Shown piece by piece: positions 26,834 through 35,897 of a stretch of DNA of 64,000 bases. The position numbers were made by a program, and so were the translations under genes. The notes under the pieces were generated by a model. The model searched no databases. It was not told the DNA's origin and saw only the letters and a list, made by a program, of their open reading frames with translations. This DNA comes from Hymenobacter sp. YC55 (GTDB taxonomy: Bacteria; Bacteroidota; Bacteroidia; Cytophagales; Hymenobacteraceae). How positions within the stretch are numbered: position 1 is the stretch's first letter; every line of letters begins with the position of its first letter. The stretch is from contig NZ_JARNTX010000002.1 of the NCBI RefSeq assembly GCF_029433095.1, forward strand, positions 496,001 to 560,000, given 5' to 3'.

Positions 26834-28006
26834 CTACGACACTTGCGGCTGGGGTTCCCGGACTCGTTGCACCAACGCCACCACCACGGCCCCGAGCATG
26901 GCCACCAGCCCAAACGACCAACGCAAATCAGCCGCCTTGGCCACGAAGCCCACTACCGGTGGCACCACCAAAAACCCGAAGTAGCCCACCATCGAAACGG
27001 CCGCAATAGCCGAACCCGAACTTAGTGCCGAGGTGCGGCCAGCCATGCTGAACACCATCGGAATGACGCAGGACACTCCCAGGCCCACCAACACAAACCC
27101 AAAGCCTGCTACCAGTGGCACCGGAACCAGCGCGGCTAGTCCCAAGCCGCAGGTCATGAGCAAGCCGCTGTAGTGCAGCATCGGCTTCACGCCGTAGCGG
27201 TTGGCTAGCCAGTCGCCGCTGAAGCGGCCGGTAGTCATGGCCACCATGTACACGGCAAAACCAATGGTGGCCGTTTCTTTGGACATGTGCACGGCCTTCT
27301 CGAAATAGATGCCGCTCCAGTCGTACATAGTACCCTCGCAGGCCATGGAGGCAAAGGCAATAATCCCGAATTTCAGCAAGGTTTTGTCGGGCAAGGAGAA
27401 GCCGGCCTTGCGTTTCTCTGGGTCGGGGCTAATGTCGAGGGTGTTTGGGAAAAAGTACACAGCCACGGCCGTAAGCACTATTCCCACCACCAGAAAGTGG
27501 TACTTCGGCAACACCCCGGCAGCTACCAAACCAGAACCCACGGCCGCGGCAGCAAAGCCGGCCACGCTCCACACCCCATGAAAGCTGGCAATAATGGACC
27601 TATCGTAAAGGGCCTGCACCCCCACCGACTGCGCGTTCACCGAAATATTGAGCAGATTGCGCGAAGAGCCGAAGCAAAACAGCAGCGCGACCAACTGCCA
27701 GGTTTCCTGCGCGAAGCCGAGCAAGGCCAGCGCCACATTGTAAAGCACTGCGCCTACCAACATCACTTGGCGGCTGTTGAAGCGCTGCAAAAGAATGCTG
27801 GTCACGGGCAACGTGAGCATTAGACCCATTGGCAAGGCAAACAGCACCCCGCCAAGTTCGGCTTCATCAAGCCCCAATTGGTGTTGGATGGTCGGAATAC
27901 GCGAAGCCCACGTTGAAAAGCCGAACCCCGATAGAAAGAAAAACAGCGCAATAGCAATGCGCGCCCGCTGGGCCGTAGGACTCTCCGAAACTTCTGTTTT
28001 TATCAT
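26834..28006 (-). CDS. MFS transporter
   Basis: 390 residues with about twelve hydrophobic helices. The N-terminus has IAIALFFFLSGFGFSTWASR, then the A-motif region (LGGVLFALPMGLMLTLPVTS), IIASFHGVWSVAGFAAAAVG in the middle and GLGVSCVIPMVFSMAGRTS in the second half. The ASRIPTIQ ... GVLFALPMG pattern resembles the YbjJ-like MFS subfamily, whose substrates are unclear. The major facilitator superfamily carries small solutes or drugs across the inner membrane using ion gradients. No metabolic genes are adjacent, so the substrate cannot be guessed. Confidence 0.87.
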   Translation of the reverse strand: MIKTEVSESPTAQRARIAIALFFFLSGFGFSTWASRIPTIQHQLGLDEAELGGVLFALPMGLMLTLPVTSILLQRFNSRQVMLVGAVLYNVALALLGFAQETWQLVALLFCFGSSRNLLNISVNAQSVGVQALYDRSIIASFHGVWSVAGFAAAAVGSGLVAAGVLPKYHFLVVGIVLTAVAVYFFPNTLDISPDPEKRKAGFSLPDKTLLKFGIIAFASMACEGTMYDWSGIYFEKAVHMSKETATIGFAVYMVAMTTGRFSGDWLANRYGVKPMLHYSGLLMTCGLGLAALVPVPLVAGFGFVLVGLGVSCVIPMVFSMAGRTSALSSGSAIAAVSMVGYFGFLVVPPVVGFVAKAADLRWSFGLVAMLGAVVVALVQRVREPQPQVS

Positions 28007-28122
28007 AATAAGCTGCCGACTAGGCTGTAAAGCTACTAGCCGTTTGCCGCCTTTCGTTGGGAGGGAAGCTCACGGCTGCGCATCACGAGCCTCTAGCTAC
28101 TGTGTAGTGCCACCAAAAGCGG

Positions 28123-29226
28123 TTACTGCGGCAGGGTGATTTTGAAAATTTGAAACGGCTCTGTCCGCTGGGAGCGGGGAATGTGCAGCTGCGAGGTAGT
28201 GACGTACAGTCCGCCATCGGGGCCAAACGAGAAGCTGTCGGGCCACTTAAGCTGTTGGTCGCGGGTTACAATCTGAAGCTTGCCATCGGTGGTAAGCCGC
28301 GTTACGGCATTGAGTTCGATAGACGTGAAATACAGGTTGCCCGCCGAGTCGAAAATCATCCCATCGGTGGGGCCAGTATCACCTATTAACTCCACGCGCT
28401 GGCTTAGCTGCGCGGCCGGCAACGCCTCGTCGCGCAGGTATTGGGTGCCAATGCGGTAGAGCGTACGGGCCGTGAGGGCGTGGTAGTAGAGGTATTCGCG
28501 GTCCGGCGAAAGCGCAATGCCATCGGAGTCGAGGGAGGGCAGCTTTCCGCTGCGGTTGCGCCACACCCGGCCTTCAACCGTCAGAATCAGGTTCTCGGAT
28601 TTGGTTGACGGATTGTTGCTTAGCAAGCGTCGGCTGCGGCCCGTGGCAAGGTTCACCACAATGATGGCGCCTTGGTTGGAGTCGGTGATGTACGCAAAAT
28701 TGCGTTCTGTATCCACTCGAACGTCGTTGAGGTAGCTGGTTGGGTAGGCCACCGTTTCATCGAAGTCGATGCGCTGTACGAGCTGCCGGGTGTTGGAATC
28801 GAACTTCAGCAGCTTGGCGCCGCCGCGCACCACGCCTCGCATCTGGGGCGAGCCTGCGTCGAGCACCCACAAGAAGTTGTTGGGGTCGGTGTACACACTT
28901 TGCACGCACACAAAGCGGTTCTGGGCTGGCAACGAGGATTTCCAGTTGTTCCAGGTGGTGTCAGGAAAAGGAATAGCCTGCGTGTTGCGAATCTCGGCCA
29001 CTGAGTAAGGGACGGTATCGGTTTCCATCCGCGGGAAGTTGGCGAAGATGCGGCCGTCGCGCATCACGGCCACGCCAGTCCACTGAACTTGCGAAGTCGC
29101 CGTTTGGGCCAGCGTGGCGCCCGGTAGGGTAGGAGTGTCGGGCTGCTCGTCGTTGTCGTCGTTGCAACTGGTTAGTAAGGGCAAGCTGGTCAGCGCAACG
29201 AGTAATGGAAGTAAAAAGCGTTTCAT
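28123..29226 (-). CDS. Yellow/major royal jelly protein-family lipoprotein
   Basis: 367 residues from the ATG at 29226 (an upstream in-frame start at 29268 would precede the signal). A lipoprotein signal ends in LLTSC, followed by an Asp/Glu-rich linker. The remainder is a six-bladed propeller of the MRJP/yellow family: WTGVAVMRDGRIFANFPR, FVCVQSVYTDPNNFLWVLDA, AKLLKFDSNTRQLVQRIDF, YLNDVRVDTERNFAYITDSN, GIALSPDREYLYYHALTART and PTDGMIFDSAGNLYFTS. The fold is shared with SMP-30. Bacterial members are uncharacterised or act on lactones or quinones. It lies at the outer or inner membrane surface. Its upstream region contains two copies of a 13-base palindrome. Confidence 0.85.
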   Translation of the reverse strand: MKRFLLPLLVALTSLPLLTSCNDDNDEQPDTPTLPGATLAQTATSQVQWTGVAVMRDGRIFANFPRMETDTVPYSVAEIRNTQAIPFPDTTWNNWKSSLPAQNRFVCVQSVYTDPNNFLWVLDAGSPQMRGVVRGGAKLLKFDSNTRQLVQRIDFDETVAYPTSYLNDVRVDTERNFAYITDSNQGAIIVVNLATGRSRRLLSNNPSTKSENLILTVEGRVWRNRSGKLPSLDSDGIALSPDREYLYYHALTARTLYRIGTQYLRDEALPAAQLSQRVELIGDTGPTDGMIFDSAGNLYFTSIELNAVTRLTTDGKLQIVTRDQQLKWPDSFSFGPDGGLYVTTSQLHIPRSQRTEPFQIFKITLPQ

Positions 29227-29598
29227 AGCAAGAGTAAGAACAAAGAACTGGAACGCTTCCCTACGCAAGGCGAGCAGTAAGAGGCCGGATGAAATACTCG
29301 CTTCCTTCTGATTTTAAGTATTCATACTCAGTGAGTTTGCGGCAAATACGGAAAGTTCAGCTTGTCCCCTTTCGCCATTTGTCTTGTCCTCAACACAGGT
29401 GCAGCGGTGTAGCTGAGCGTCGTGTTTCTGCTGCCTACGCCGTTTGCTGAAATCCTTACGGAAGCCCATTTGCGCTGCTTAGTACTCAGTGAGTTGCACG
29501 GTCGGCTATGCGGCATCACAACCTCACTTGAAGCTGCACCGTAACAGCCGGCACTATAGCTGCTCCGCTATATCCAACTTCATTTGAATTTTACACTT
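29227..29598. promoter_or_regulatory. Divergent intergenic region with two identical palindromes
   Basis: 372 bases separate the MRJP gene (minus) and a lipoprotein gene (plus). The 13-mer TACTCAGTGAGTT occurs at 29325-29337 and again at 29483-29495. Its core ACTCA-G-TGAGT is a perfect odd palindrome, the form expected of a site for a dimeric regulator. No regulator gene is adjacent. No short ORF was found on either strand. Confidence 0.5.
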
Positions 29599-30252
29599 AT
29601 GCAGAAGACCCTGCTTTTGTTATCGGCCGCTGCCACCTTCACGGCTGCCTCATGCACCCAAGACAAACCCGCTGCTGTCGATGCTGCCACCACGCCGTCG
29701 GCGGATACGGCCGTAGTGGCAAGCCGCGACGGTGCCGACACCGATACGGCAACCTACCGCACCGATGCCGATGCTTTGGCTGCCCGTGTGGCCGAAGACC
29801 TCAAGCTGACGGATACGGTTGTGGTAACGCGCATCGAGAAAACCTACTACACCCGGGGCCGCCGCCTCAACGAGGCCACCACCCGCTACAGCACCGATAC
29901 CACCGGCCGCTACGCCGCACTACGCGCCATCAACGACGAAACCGACCAGCAGGTGCGCACCATCATCCCCGGCCAGTACGACACCTACACCGCCAACCGC
30001 GCCACCTACTACGATGGCACGCCCTACACGGCCGCCGCGCCAGCTACTGCCTCAGCGGCAGAGGCGCCTGCCCGCCGCCGTGGCCCAGCCATTGAGAAGT
30101 ACGAGAAGAAGGCCAACGGCGAAACCAAAATCAAGTACGCCAATGGCAAAACCGTGAAAATCGACAAAGACGGCGACACCAAAGTGGAGTACCCGAACGG
30201 CACGAAAGTGAAGCGCGACGCCGACGACGGAAAAGTGAAAGTGAAAAACTAA
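29599..30252 (+). CDS. Hypothetical lipoprotein with Lys/Gly-rich repeated C-terminus
   Basis: 217 residues from the ATG at 29599. A lipoprotein signal (LLLLSAAATFTAASC) is followed by an Ala/Thr/Asp-rich stretch, a central domain (VAEDLKLTDTVVVTRIEKTY, YAALRAINDETDQQVRTIIP) and a tail with about three copies of a K-x-x-Y/K-x-N-G-x-x-x-K unit (GETKIKYANGKTVKIDKDGD, TKVEYPNGTKVKRD), a short beta-hairpin repeat like MORN- or toxin-immunity-type strands. No named family is recognised. Probably periplasmic and membrane-anchored. The Asp/Lys-rich repeat might bind ions; that is speculation. A terminator follows. Confidence 0.75.
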   Translation: MQKTLLLLSAAATFTAASCTQDKPAAVDAATTPSADTAVVASRDGADTDTATYRTDADALAARVAEDLKLTDTVVVTRIEKTYYTRGRRLNEATTRYSTDTTGRYAALRAINDETDQQVRTIIPGQYDTYTANRATYYDGTPYTAAAPATASAAEAPARRRGPAIEKYEKKANGETKIKYANGKTVKIDKDGDTKVEYPNGTKVKRDADDGKVKVKN

Positions 30253-30430
30253 GAAACCTGCGTAGGCCCTATTTGCACCGCTAGCCTGGCGCGGGGTATT
30301 TACCTGCTTTGTACAGCCATGTTCAGCAGCGCTTCTTAGTGGAATTCAGTAAAGACCAGCCATTTAGGTATCTGCTAGGCTATACTTGAAAGAGGTGTAT
30401 GCTTTAGTTAATAGCTGAAATATATGTTCA

Positions 30431-30469
30431 ATAAAAACGGCGCTGGTATTTACCAAGCGCCGTTTTTAT
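30431..30469 (+). terminator. Intrinsic terminator
   Basis: AAAAACGGCGCT (30433-30444) pairs with AGCGCCGTTTTT around 30456-30467, extended by GGTA/TACC with one bulged A. The T-run on the plus strand ends the lipoprotein transcript; the mirror A-run could also serve the minus-strand gene ending at 30518. Confidence 0.8.
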
Positions 30470-30517
30470 TAGTAGCAGGAGCAACTGAGCTTTATTCTCT
30501 ATAAATAAGTCTAGCAC

Positions 30518-31330
30518 TTACGGCTGGCCGCTGAGTGCAGTTTGCGGTTTGCTGCTCGGCGAGTGTAATAGCTCTAGGGTATGGCTGAACATACTGGCAT
30601 CACCCCACTGGCCGTGGCCGGGCACCACCAGCTCTGCCTTCGGGTAGCGTGTTGCCACCGCGCGAACTGCCACCGGCCACTGCTTCAGGTTGGCATCATC
30701 GATGTTGCCGAGGGTGGTGGCGTCGGCACCTTTTATCAGGCAGCCCCCGAAAAGCACGTGCTGGTTGGGGAGCCAGGCCACCATATTATCGGGGGAGTGA
30801 CCGGGGCCGGGATAAAACAACTCCAGCCGGGTACGACCAGCCCGGATTACGGTGTAGGGCTTGATAGCTGGCGTGGGTACCCCGAACGGCAGCGTGGCGG
30901 CGTGCTCGGCGGTAGGTGGTGTGCAGTACACCTTGATATTGTTGGCTTCTAGCACGGGCAAGCCGCCTAGTCGGTCTTCGTGCGCGTGGGTGATAACCAC
31001 TAGGCGCACCCGCTGGTGCAAGGTATCGGCCACCCAGCGCAGCAGCTCCATGGTTTGGTCGGGGTCCCAGGCCGTGTCCACTACCAGAGCGCCGGTTTTG
31101 GTTTTGATGATAAGGCCGTTGGATGGCACGGGCACCGGGTTGCCAGGGTAGCGCCGGTAGGAAGTGTGCACAAATACATCCGGGGCAATGCGCTGTACGC
31201 GCAGGTGCAGGGGTTCCAGCTTAGGGCGAGGGGGCGCGCCGGCCGACAGCAATACTGAACAAACTAAAAAGAAGGTTGCCAGACCAAGCTGGCGCAAAGG
31301 GTACAGGAAGCGTAAAGGCAAAACGGGCAT
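30518..31330 (-). CDS. Subclass B1 metallo-beta-lactamase
   Basis: 270 residues with an N-terminal signal peptide (LATFFLVCSVLLSAGA), so periplasmic. All six B1 zinc ligands can be read: H115 and H117 with D119 in THAHEDRLGG, H178 in PGPGHSPDN, C197 in LFGGCLIKG and H239 in VVPGHGQWG. The Cys ligand and the GGCLIK...LGNIDDAN...W run are hallmarks of subclass B1, as in chromosomal BlaB/CGB enzymes of Bacteroidota. The family hydrolyses beta-lactams, often including carbapenems; activity and spectrum here are not known. It appears to be a resident chromosomal gene: no insertion sequence or integron is adjacent and the codon style matches the neighbours. Confidence 0.9.
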   Translation of the reverse strand: MPVLPLRFLYPLRQLGLATFFLVCSVLLSAGAPPRPKLEPLHLRVQRIAPDVFVHTSYRRYPGNPVPVPSNGLIIKTKTGALVVDTAWDPDQTMELLRWVADTLHQRVRLVVITHAHEDRLGGLPVLEANNIKVYCTPPTAEHAATLPFGVPTPAIKPYTVIRAGRTRLELFYPGPGHSPDNMVAWLPNQHVLFGGCLIKGADATTLGNIDDANLKQWPVAVRAVATRYPKAELVVPGHGQWGDASMFSHTLELLHSPSSKPQTALSGQP

Positions 31331-31594
31331 TCAAAAAAGGAAAGACAAGCTGTCTAAACGTTCTGCCCACATAAATAGTGCACTGCCTGGCGGAGTTGGC
31401 TCACGGTCAGAACAATACTTTGTTTGCGCGTTTAGAGTACTGGAATTGTCGCCGTGAAATAGTGGCCGCAAAGTCTAGGCTAGAAGCTAACAAAGGCGCC
31501 GAACTTTGACTGGTAGACAATAGTTGGCAATTCAGTAAAAGCTGCCAACCTTACGTAGCACCTCAACCCACCGCTCGGTCCACAACCTCTTCGT

Positions 31595-33040
31595 ATGGAA
31601 CCTCTTGTTGCCTCCCCTTATTCTTCGTCCGAAACGCCCGACTTGCAGCAGCTTTTCAAACGGCAGCAGGCTCGTTCGGAGGCGCTGCGCCGCGAAGATG
31701 CCGGCCCAAGAGCCGTGCGCCTGCGCAAACTAGGCGAGTGGATAGAGCAAAACCGCACGGCTATTCAGGAGGCGCTGTATACTGACTTCCGCAAGCCCGC
31801 CACCGAAACCGACGTTACCGAAATCTGGCCGTCGCAAACCGAGCTGAAGCACACGCTCAAACACCTCAAGCAGTGGACTTCCATTCAGCCGGTAGATACG
31901 CCGCTGGCACTGATGGGCGCGCGCGGCTGGAAGCAAGCTGAGCCCAAAGGGGTGTGCCTGATCATGGCACCTTGGAATTACCCGTTCTACCTCGCCATCG
32001 ACCCGCTTATCTCGGCCTTGGCAGCAGGCAACTGCGCCATCATCAAACCTTCGGAAATGACGCCTAGCGTGGCCGCCTTGCTCAGCCGCATGGCCCGCGA
32101 GGTGTTCGATCCGGCAGAGGTAGCCGTAGTGGAAGGCGACAAAGAAGTGGCTACCAAACTGCTCAAGCTGCCCTTCGACCACATCTTTTTCACGGGCAGC
32201 CCCCAGGTTGGTAAAATAGTGATGCGGGCCGCGGCCGAGCACCTCACCAGCGTCACGCTGGAGCTAGGCGGCAAAAGTCCGGTCATCGTGGATGAAACCG
32301 CCGACCTGCGCGATGCGGCCGAAAAAATAGTGTGGGGCAAAGGCATCAACGCCGGCCAAACCTGCGTGGCCCCCGACTACCTGCTGGTGCACGAAGCAGT
32401 GCAGGAGCCCCTACTGGCCGAAATGCAAGCCGTAGTGCAGCGCTTTTACAATGCAACTGGCCAAGGCGTAGCCACTTCCGATTCATTTGCGCGCATCGTG
32501 AACCAGCACCACTTCGAGCGGGTGGCCGGCATGCTGGAAGACGCGCAACAACACGGCGCCACCGTAGCCATGGGCGGCCACGTCGATGCGCGGCAGCGCT
32601 TCATCGAACCCACCGTATTGCTGAACCCCGCCGCCGACAGCCGCGTGATGCAAGAGGAGATATTCGGGCCGCTGCTACCTATTCGCACCTTCCGCACCCT
32701 CATGCAAGCCACCGACGAGGTGAACTCCCGGCCCCGGCCGCTGGCGCTGTATGTGTTCACCCAGAACAAGGAAAACCAGCGCTACTTGCTGCGCAATATT
32801 CCGGCGGGCGGCGCGGCCGTCAACGAAACCATTCTGCAACTGGCTCACCCAGAGCTGCCCTTCGGTGGGGCCGGCAACAGCGGCATCGGCCGGGCCCACG
32901 GCTACGCGGGCTTTCTGGCCTTCTCCAACGAAAAATCGGTGCTGAAGCAGCGCACTGGCCTTACGGGTATTAAGAGCTTCTACCCGCCTTACACGCCCAA
33001 GGTGCAGCGCATGGTGGGCTGGCTGCTGCGCTGGCTATGA
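31595..33040 (+). CDS. Aldehyde dehydrogenase (class 3-like)
   Basis: 481 residues, cytoplasmic or membrane-associated. NAD(P)+-dependent oxidation of aldehydes to acids. Cofactor-binding IMAPWNYPFYLAIDPLISAL and IIKPSEMTPS, the FTGSPQVGKIVM motif, the catalytic Glu in VTLELGGKSPVIV and the nucleophile Cys257 in NAGQTCVAPDYLL are present, as is EIFGPLLPI. The short N-terminus and C-terminal hydrophobic tail (KVQRMVGWLLRWL) resemble class 3 fatty-aldehyde dehydrogenases (ALDH3, YwdH-like). A long-chain alcohol oxidase follows 206 bases downstream, which suggests a shared alcohol-aldehyde-acid pathway. Confidence 0.93.
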   Translation: MEPLVASPYSSSETPDLQQLFKRQQARSEALRREDAGPRAVRLRKLGEWIEQNRTAIQEALYTDFRKPATETDVTEIWPSQTELKHTLKHLKQWTSIQPVDTPLALMGARGWKQAEPKGVCLIMAPWNYPFYLAIDPLISALAAGNCAIIKPSEMTPSVAALLSRMAREVFDPAEVAVVEGDKEVATKLLKLPFDHIFFTGSPQVGKIVMRAAAEHLTSVTLELGGKSPVIVDETADLRDAAEKIVWGKGINAGQTCVAPDYLLVHEAVQEPLLAEMQAVVQRFYNATGQGVATSDSFARIVNQHHFERVAGMLEDAQQHGATVAMGGHVDARQRFIEPTVLLNPAADSRVMQEEIFGPLLPIRTFRTLMQATDEVNSRPRPLALYVFTQNKENQRYLLRNIPAGGAAVNETILQLAHPELPFGGAGNSGIGRAHGYAGFLAFSNEKSVLKQRTGLTGIKSFYPPYTPKVQRMVGWLLRWL

Positions 33041-33246
33041 GAAGACGAGGTGAAGTAGCGAAGCGGTCTGTTTAACGTGCTGACTGCCAAGCTTGCGTAG
33101 CCAAGGCAGCTGATGTGCCAGTTCGCTGCTTAACGCTACGCTATTTGTATGCAAGCCGAGTATTTGTGGCGAAAAGGTCTTATATTTTCCAGACCCGGTC
33201 GGCTATCAGAAGCTGGCAAATTCCCCGCCTCGCCTTTTCAAATAGT

Positions 33247-35307
33247 ATGCTCTTCACCGAAGCCCAGCGCGTTACGCTACGTGCCCTTGCCGATACCTTC
33301 ATTCCATCCATGGACGGACCCGCCGAACACGCCGCTTACTGGCAGCGTCGGGGTTCCGACGGAGTGGACCTCGATAAGATAGGGGAGGTGCTAGACGAGC
33401 AGCCCACCGGGGCGCAAGCCGAGTTTCTGAAGCTGCTGGACTTGCTCGATACCGTGACGCTGGGCTTGACCTGGTTTGGGCCGCTGCGGCCGTTCAGCCA
33501 CTTGCAGCCCGCCCAGCGCGAGAAAATGCTGCAAAGCTGGTCGCAGAGCAACTTGCCGCAGCTGCGCAAAGGCTTTCACGCGTTGCGCAAGCTGTTTGTG
33601 TTCTTGTATTACGGCAGCTCCTCGGCTGAAGCGGGCAACCCGGTGTGGGAAAGCATCGGCTACGCGGGCCCCCTGCCTTCTGATTCCGTGGTGGATACCA
33701 CCAAACCCATCCGGACCTTGCAGCCGACTGAAGATGTAGTCTACGACTGCGAGGTGCTGGTAATTGGGAGTGGCGCGGGTGGGGGCGTGGTAGCAGGCGA
33801 GCTAGCCGCCGCTGGCCACGATGTGCTGGTGCTGGAGAAAGGTCCGTACTGCCACGGCTGCGACTTCACGCAACGAGAGGTTGATATGCTCGGCAAGCTC
33901 TACGACGGTAAAGGCGCGCTCAGCACCCAAGATGGCGGCATCAGCTTGCTGGCGGGGTCCTGCCTGGGCGGGGGTACCACCGTCAACTGGGCCGGCGCCT
34001 TCCGCACTCCCGATTACGTGCTACAGGAGTGGGCGCGCGAGCATATGGTGCCGCATTTCACGTCGTCTGATTTTCAAAGAAGCGTAGATGCCGTAAGTAA
34101 GGCGCTGAGTGTGAATACTGACTACCCGCGCCACAACGGCCAAAACCAAGCCCTGTGGGATGGTTCGACCAAGCTGGGGCAGCACGTAAAGCTGATTCCG
34201 CGCAACGAAAAGGGTCTCACCGATTCTGAAGCGCACTTCCGGGGCCTGGGCTACAGCACCATGGGCGACGCCTACGGTATCAAGCAAGGCACCCTGAACA
34301 CTTATTTATTGCAGGCGTTCGAGCACGGCGCCCGGCTGCTGGCCGACACCCGGGTGGAGCGCGTGACCATAGCCAACAACCGGGCTACGGGTGCGGTGGC
34401 CGTACATACCACGGCCGATGGCCGGGAAGTAAGTGTAACGGTGCGGGCCCGGCGGGTGGTAGTGGCAGGCGGCGCCATCCAAACGCCAGCCTTGCTGTTG
34501 CGCAGCGGCCTGAAGCACCCACACCTGGGCCGCCACCTCAATTTGCACCCCACGGTGGTGGTATCGGCACTCTACGAGCAGGCCATGAACCCGTGGTTTG
34601 GCCCCAGCATGTCGGTGGTGAACGACAGCTTCACGAAACTGGGCGGTACCAACTACGGCGCCAAACTGGAAACGCCGCCCGCTCACGCCGGCCTGATGAG
34701 CATGGTGCTGCCCTGGCTGTCGGGGGCGCAGCACAAGAAACTGATGCAGCAGGCGGCGCACATGGGTTCGTTTATCGTCTTGACTCGGGACCGGGAAGGG
34801 GGCCGGGTCAACATCGACAAACACGGTCATGTGGTGGTCGATTACGCTCTCAGTGAGTATGACAGGGCGCATATGCTGGCAGGTGTGCGAGGGGCAGCCG
34901 AAATTCATGCGGCGGCCGGGGCACACACCATCTTTTTGCCGCACGGTACGTTGCCTACGTTGCACGCGAAGCAAGGCCAGATTCAGAATCCCGAAGTGCT
35001 CGAACGGCTGCCTCATCTAAGCTGGCGACCCAACCAGTACGGCCTCTACAGTGCCCACCAAATGAGCACTTGCCGCATGGGTGGCGACTCGTTTACCCAC
35101 CCCGTTAGCCCGACCGGCGAAACGTACGAAGTCCGCAACCTGTTCGTGGCCGATGCATCGGCATTTCCGGCTTGCAGCGGCGTAAACCCTATGCTCACCA
35201 CCATGGCGCTGGCGCACTTCACGGCGCAACACCTGAAAACCAGTGGAGTAACGGGCTCAATGGCTGGCTCTTCTGCGGCGGCGTCTGTTGCGGCTGCGGC
35301 TTCCTGA
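33247..35307 (+). CDS. GMC oxidoreductase, long-chain alcohol oxidase-like
   Basis: 686 residues from the ATG at 33247; the frame is open to 33115 but the extra codons have no family match. The first 150 residues are a helical domain (VTLRALADTFIPSMDGP, FGPLRPFSHLQPAQRE) seen in fatty alcohol oxidases. The FAD Rossmann motif is EVLVIGSGAGGGVVAGELAA, followed by GGISLLAGSCLGGGTTVNW. The GMC catalytic end carries SAHQMSTCRMGGD with the base His and VADASAFPACSGVNPMLT. The family oxidises long-chain alcohols to aldehydes. The ALDH just upstream would complete oxidation to fatty acids. No signal peptide is seen. Confidence 0.88.
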   Translation: MLFTEAQRVTLRALADTFIPSMDGPAEHAAYWQRRGSDGVDLDKIGEVLDEQPTGAQAEFLKLLDLLDTVTLGLTWFGPLRPFSHLQPAQREKMLQSWSQSNLPQLRKGFHALRKLFVFLYYGSSSAEAGNPVWESIGYAGPLPSDSVVDTTKPIRTLQPTEDVVYDCEVLVIGSGAGGGVVAGELAAAGHDVLVLEKGPYCHGCDFTQREVDMLGKLYDGKGALSTQDGGISLLAGSCLGGGTTVNWAGAFRTPDYVLQEWAREHMVPHFTSSDFQRSVDAVSKALSVNTDYPRHNGQNQALWDGSTKLGQHVKLIPRNEKGLTDSEAHFRGLGYSTMGDAYGIKQGTLNTYLLQAFEHGARLLADTRVERVTIANNRATGAVAVHTTADGREVSVTVRARRVVVAGGAIQTPALLLRSGLKHPHLGRHLNLHPTVVVSALYEQAMNPWFGPSMSVVNDSFTKLGGTNYGAKLETPPAHAGLMSMVLPWLSGAQHKKLMQQAAHMGSFIVLTRDREGGRVNIDKHGHVVVDYALSEYDRAHMLAGVRGAAEIHAAAGAHTIFLPHGTLPTLHAKQGQIQNPEVLERLPHLSWRPNQYGLYSAHQMSTCRMGGDSFTHPVSPTGETYEVRNLFVADASAFPACSGVNPMLTTMALAHFTAQHLKTSGVTGSMAGSSAAASVAAAAS

Positions 35308-35399
35308 GTGTCGAGGTAGAAGATATAGAGCATTCGAAATAGACGAGTGGTGCGGTTTTCGCGTATGGGGTCCACACACACTCATACTTTTTCTGCTCT

Positions 35400-35819
35400 A
35401 TGTCCATTTCTCGCCCTCTTCTCGCCCTGTGCTTGCTGGCTTCCCTGGCCACTGGCTGTGCCCGTCGCAACAAGAATATTCCCGAAGCTAAATCAGTAAG
35501 TGTAGCTCCTGCTTCCGCCCCCACGGTAGCCCCCACCGCCGCCCGCGACCTTACCGACGTGATGACCGACGAGCTGAAGCTGCGCCCCGACCAGCAGCAG
35601 AAAGTACGAGCCATCCTGACCAGTACCGCCGAGCAAGCCAATGCCGCCCAAAAGCAGTACGCCACCAACCGGCCAGCCCTGATGGCCGAGCTAAAGCGCA
35701 TCAATACGGCTTCCAACCAACAGATGCAGCAGGTGCTCACGCCTACCCAATACCAGCAGCTCAAAACCAAGCAGCGCCAGATGCAAGCCGAAATGCAAAG
35801 CCGCAAGTCGGGTCAGTAG
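35400..35819 (+). CDS. Hypothetical small helical lipoprotein
   Basis: 139 residues with a lipoprotein signal ending in LATGC. The mature part is a helical segment: DVMTDELKLRPDQQQKVRAI, then QQMQQVLTPTQYQQLKTKQR. The 'L.L.. .Q...V..I' and 'LTP.Q...L' pattern is that of Spy/CpxP/DUF4890-type periplasmic proteins, often metal- or stress-linked, but the LTxxQ motif pair is only partly kept. TACTTTTT 15 bases before the ATG is one base off the -7 box. Probably periplasmic, anchored by lipid. Function not assignable beyond that resemblance. Confidence 0.72.
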   Translation: MSISRPLLALCLLASLATGCARRNKNIPEAKSVSVAPASAPTVAPTAARDLTDVMTDELKLRPDQQQKVRAILTSTAEQANAAQKQYATNRPALMAELKRINTASNQQMQQVLTPTQYQQLKTKQRQMQAEMQSRKSGQ

Positions 35820-35897
35820 GCTTCTACTTTGGTAGCCGCTGCGGCGAGTGCTATATAGGTGCCAGCTGCTCTGCGTGGAGGGCTAAGTTGCTATGGG

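Noticed and set aside
34306..35016. Minus-strand open frame of over 230 codons inside the alcohol oxidase gene
   Set aside because: Antisense to conserved GMC sequence; no own start context or family resemblance.
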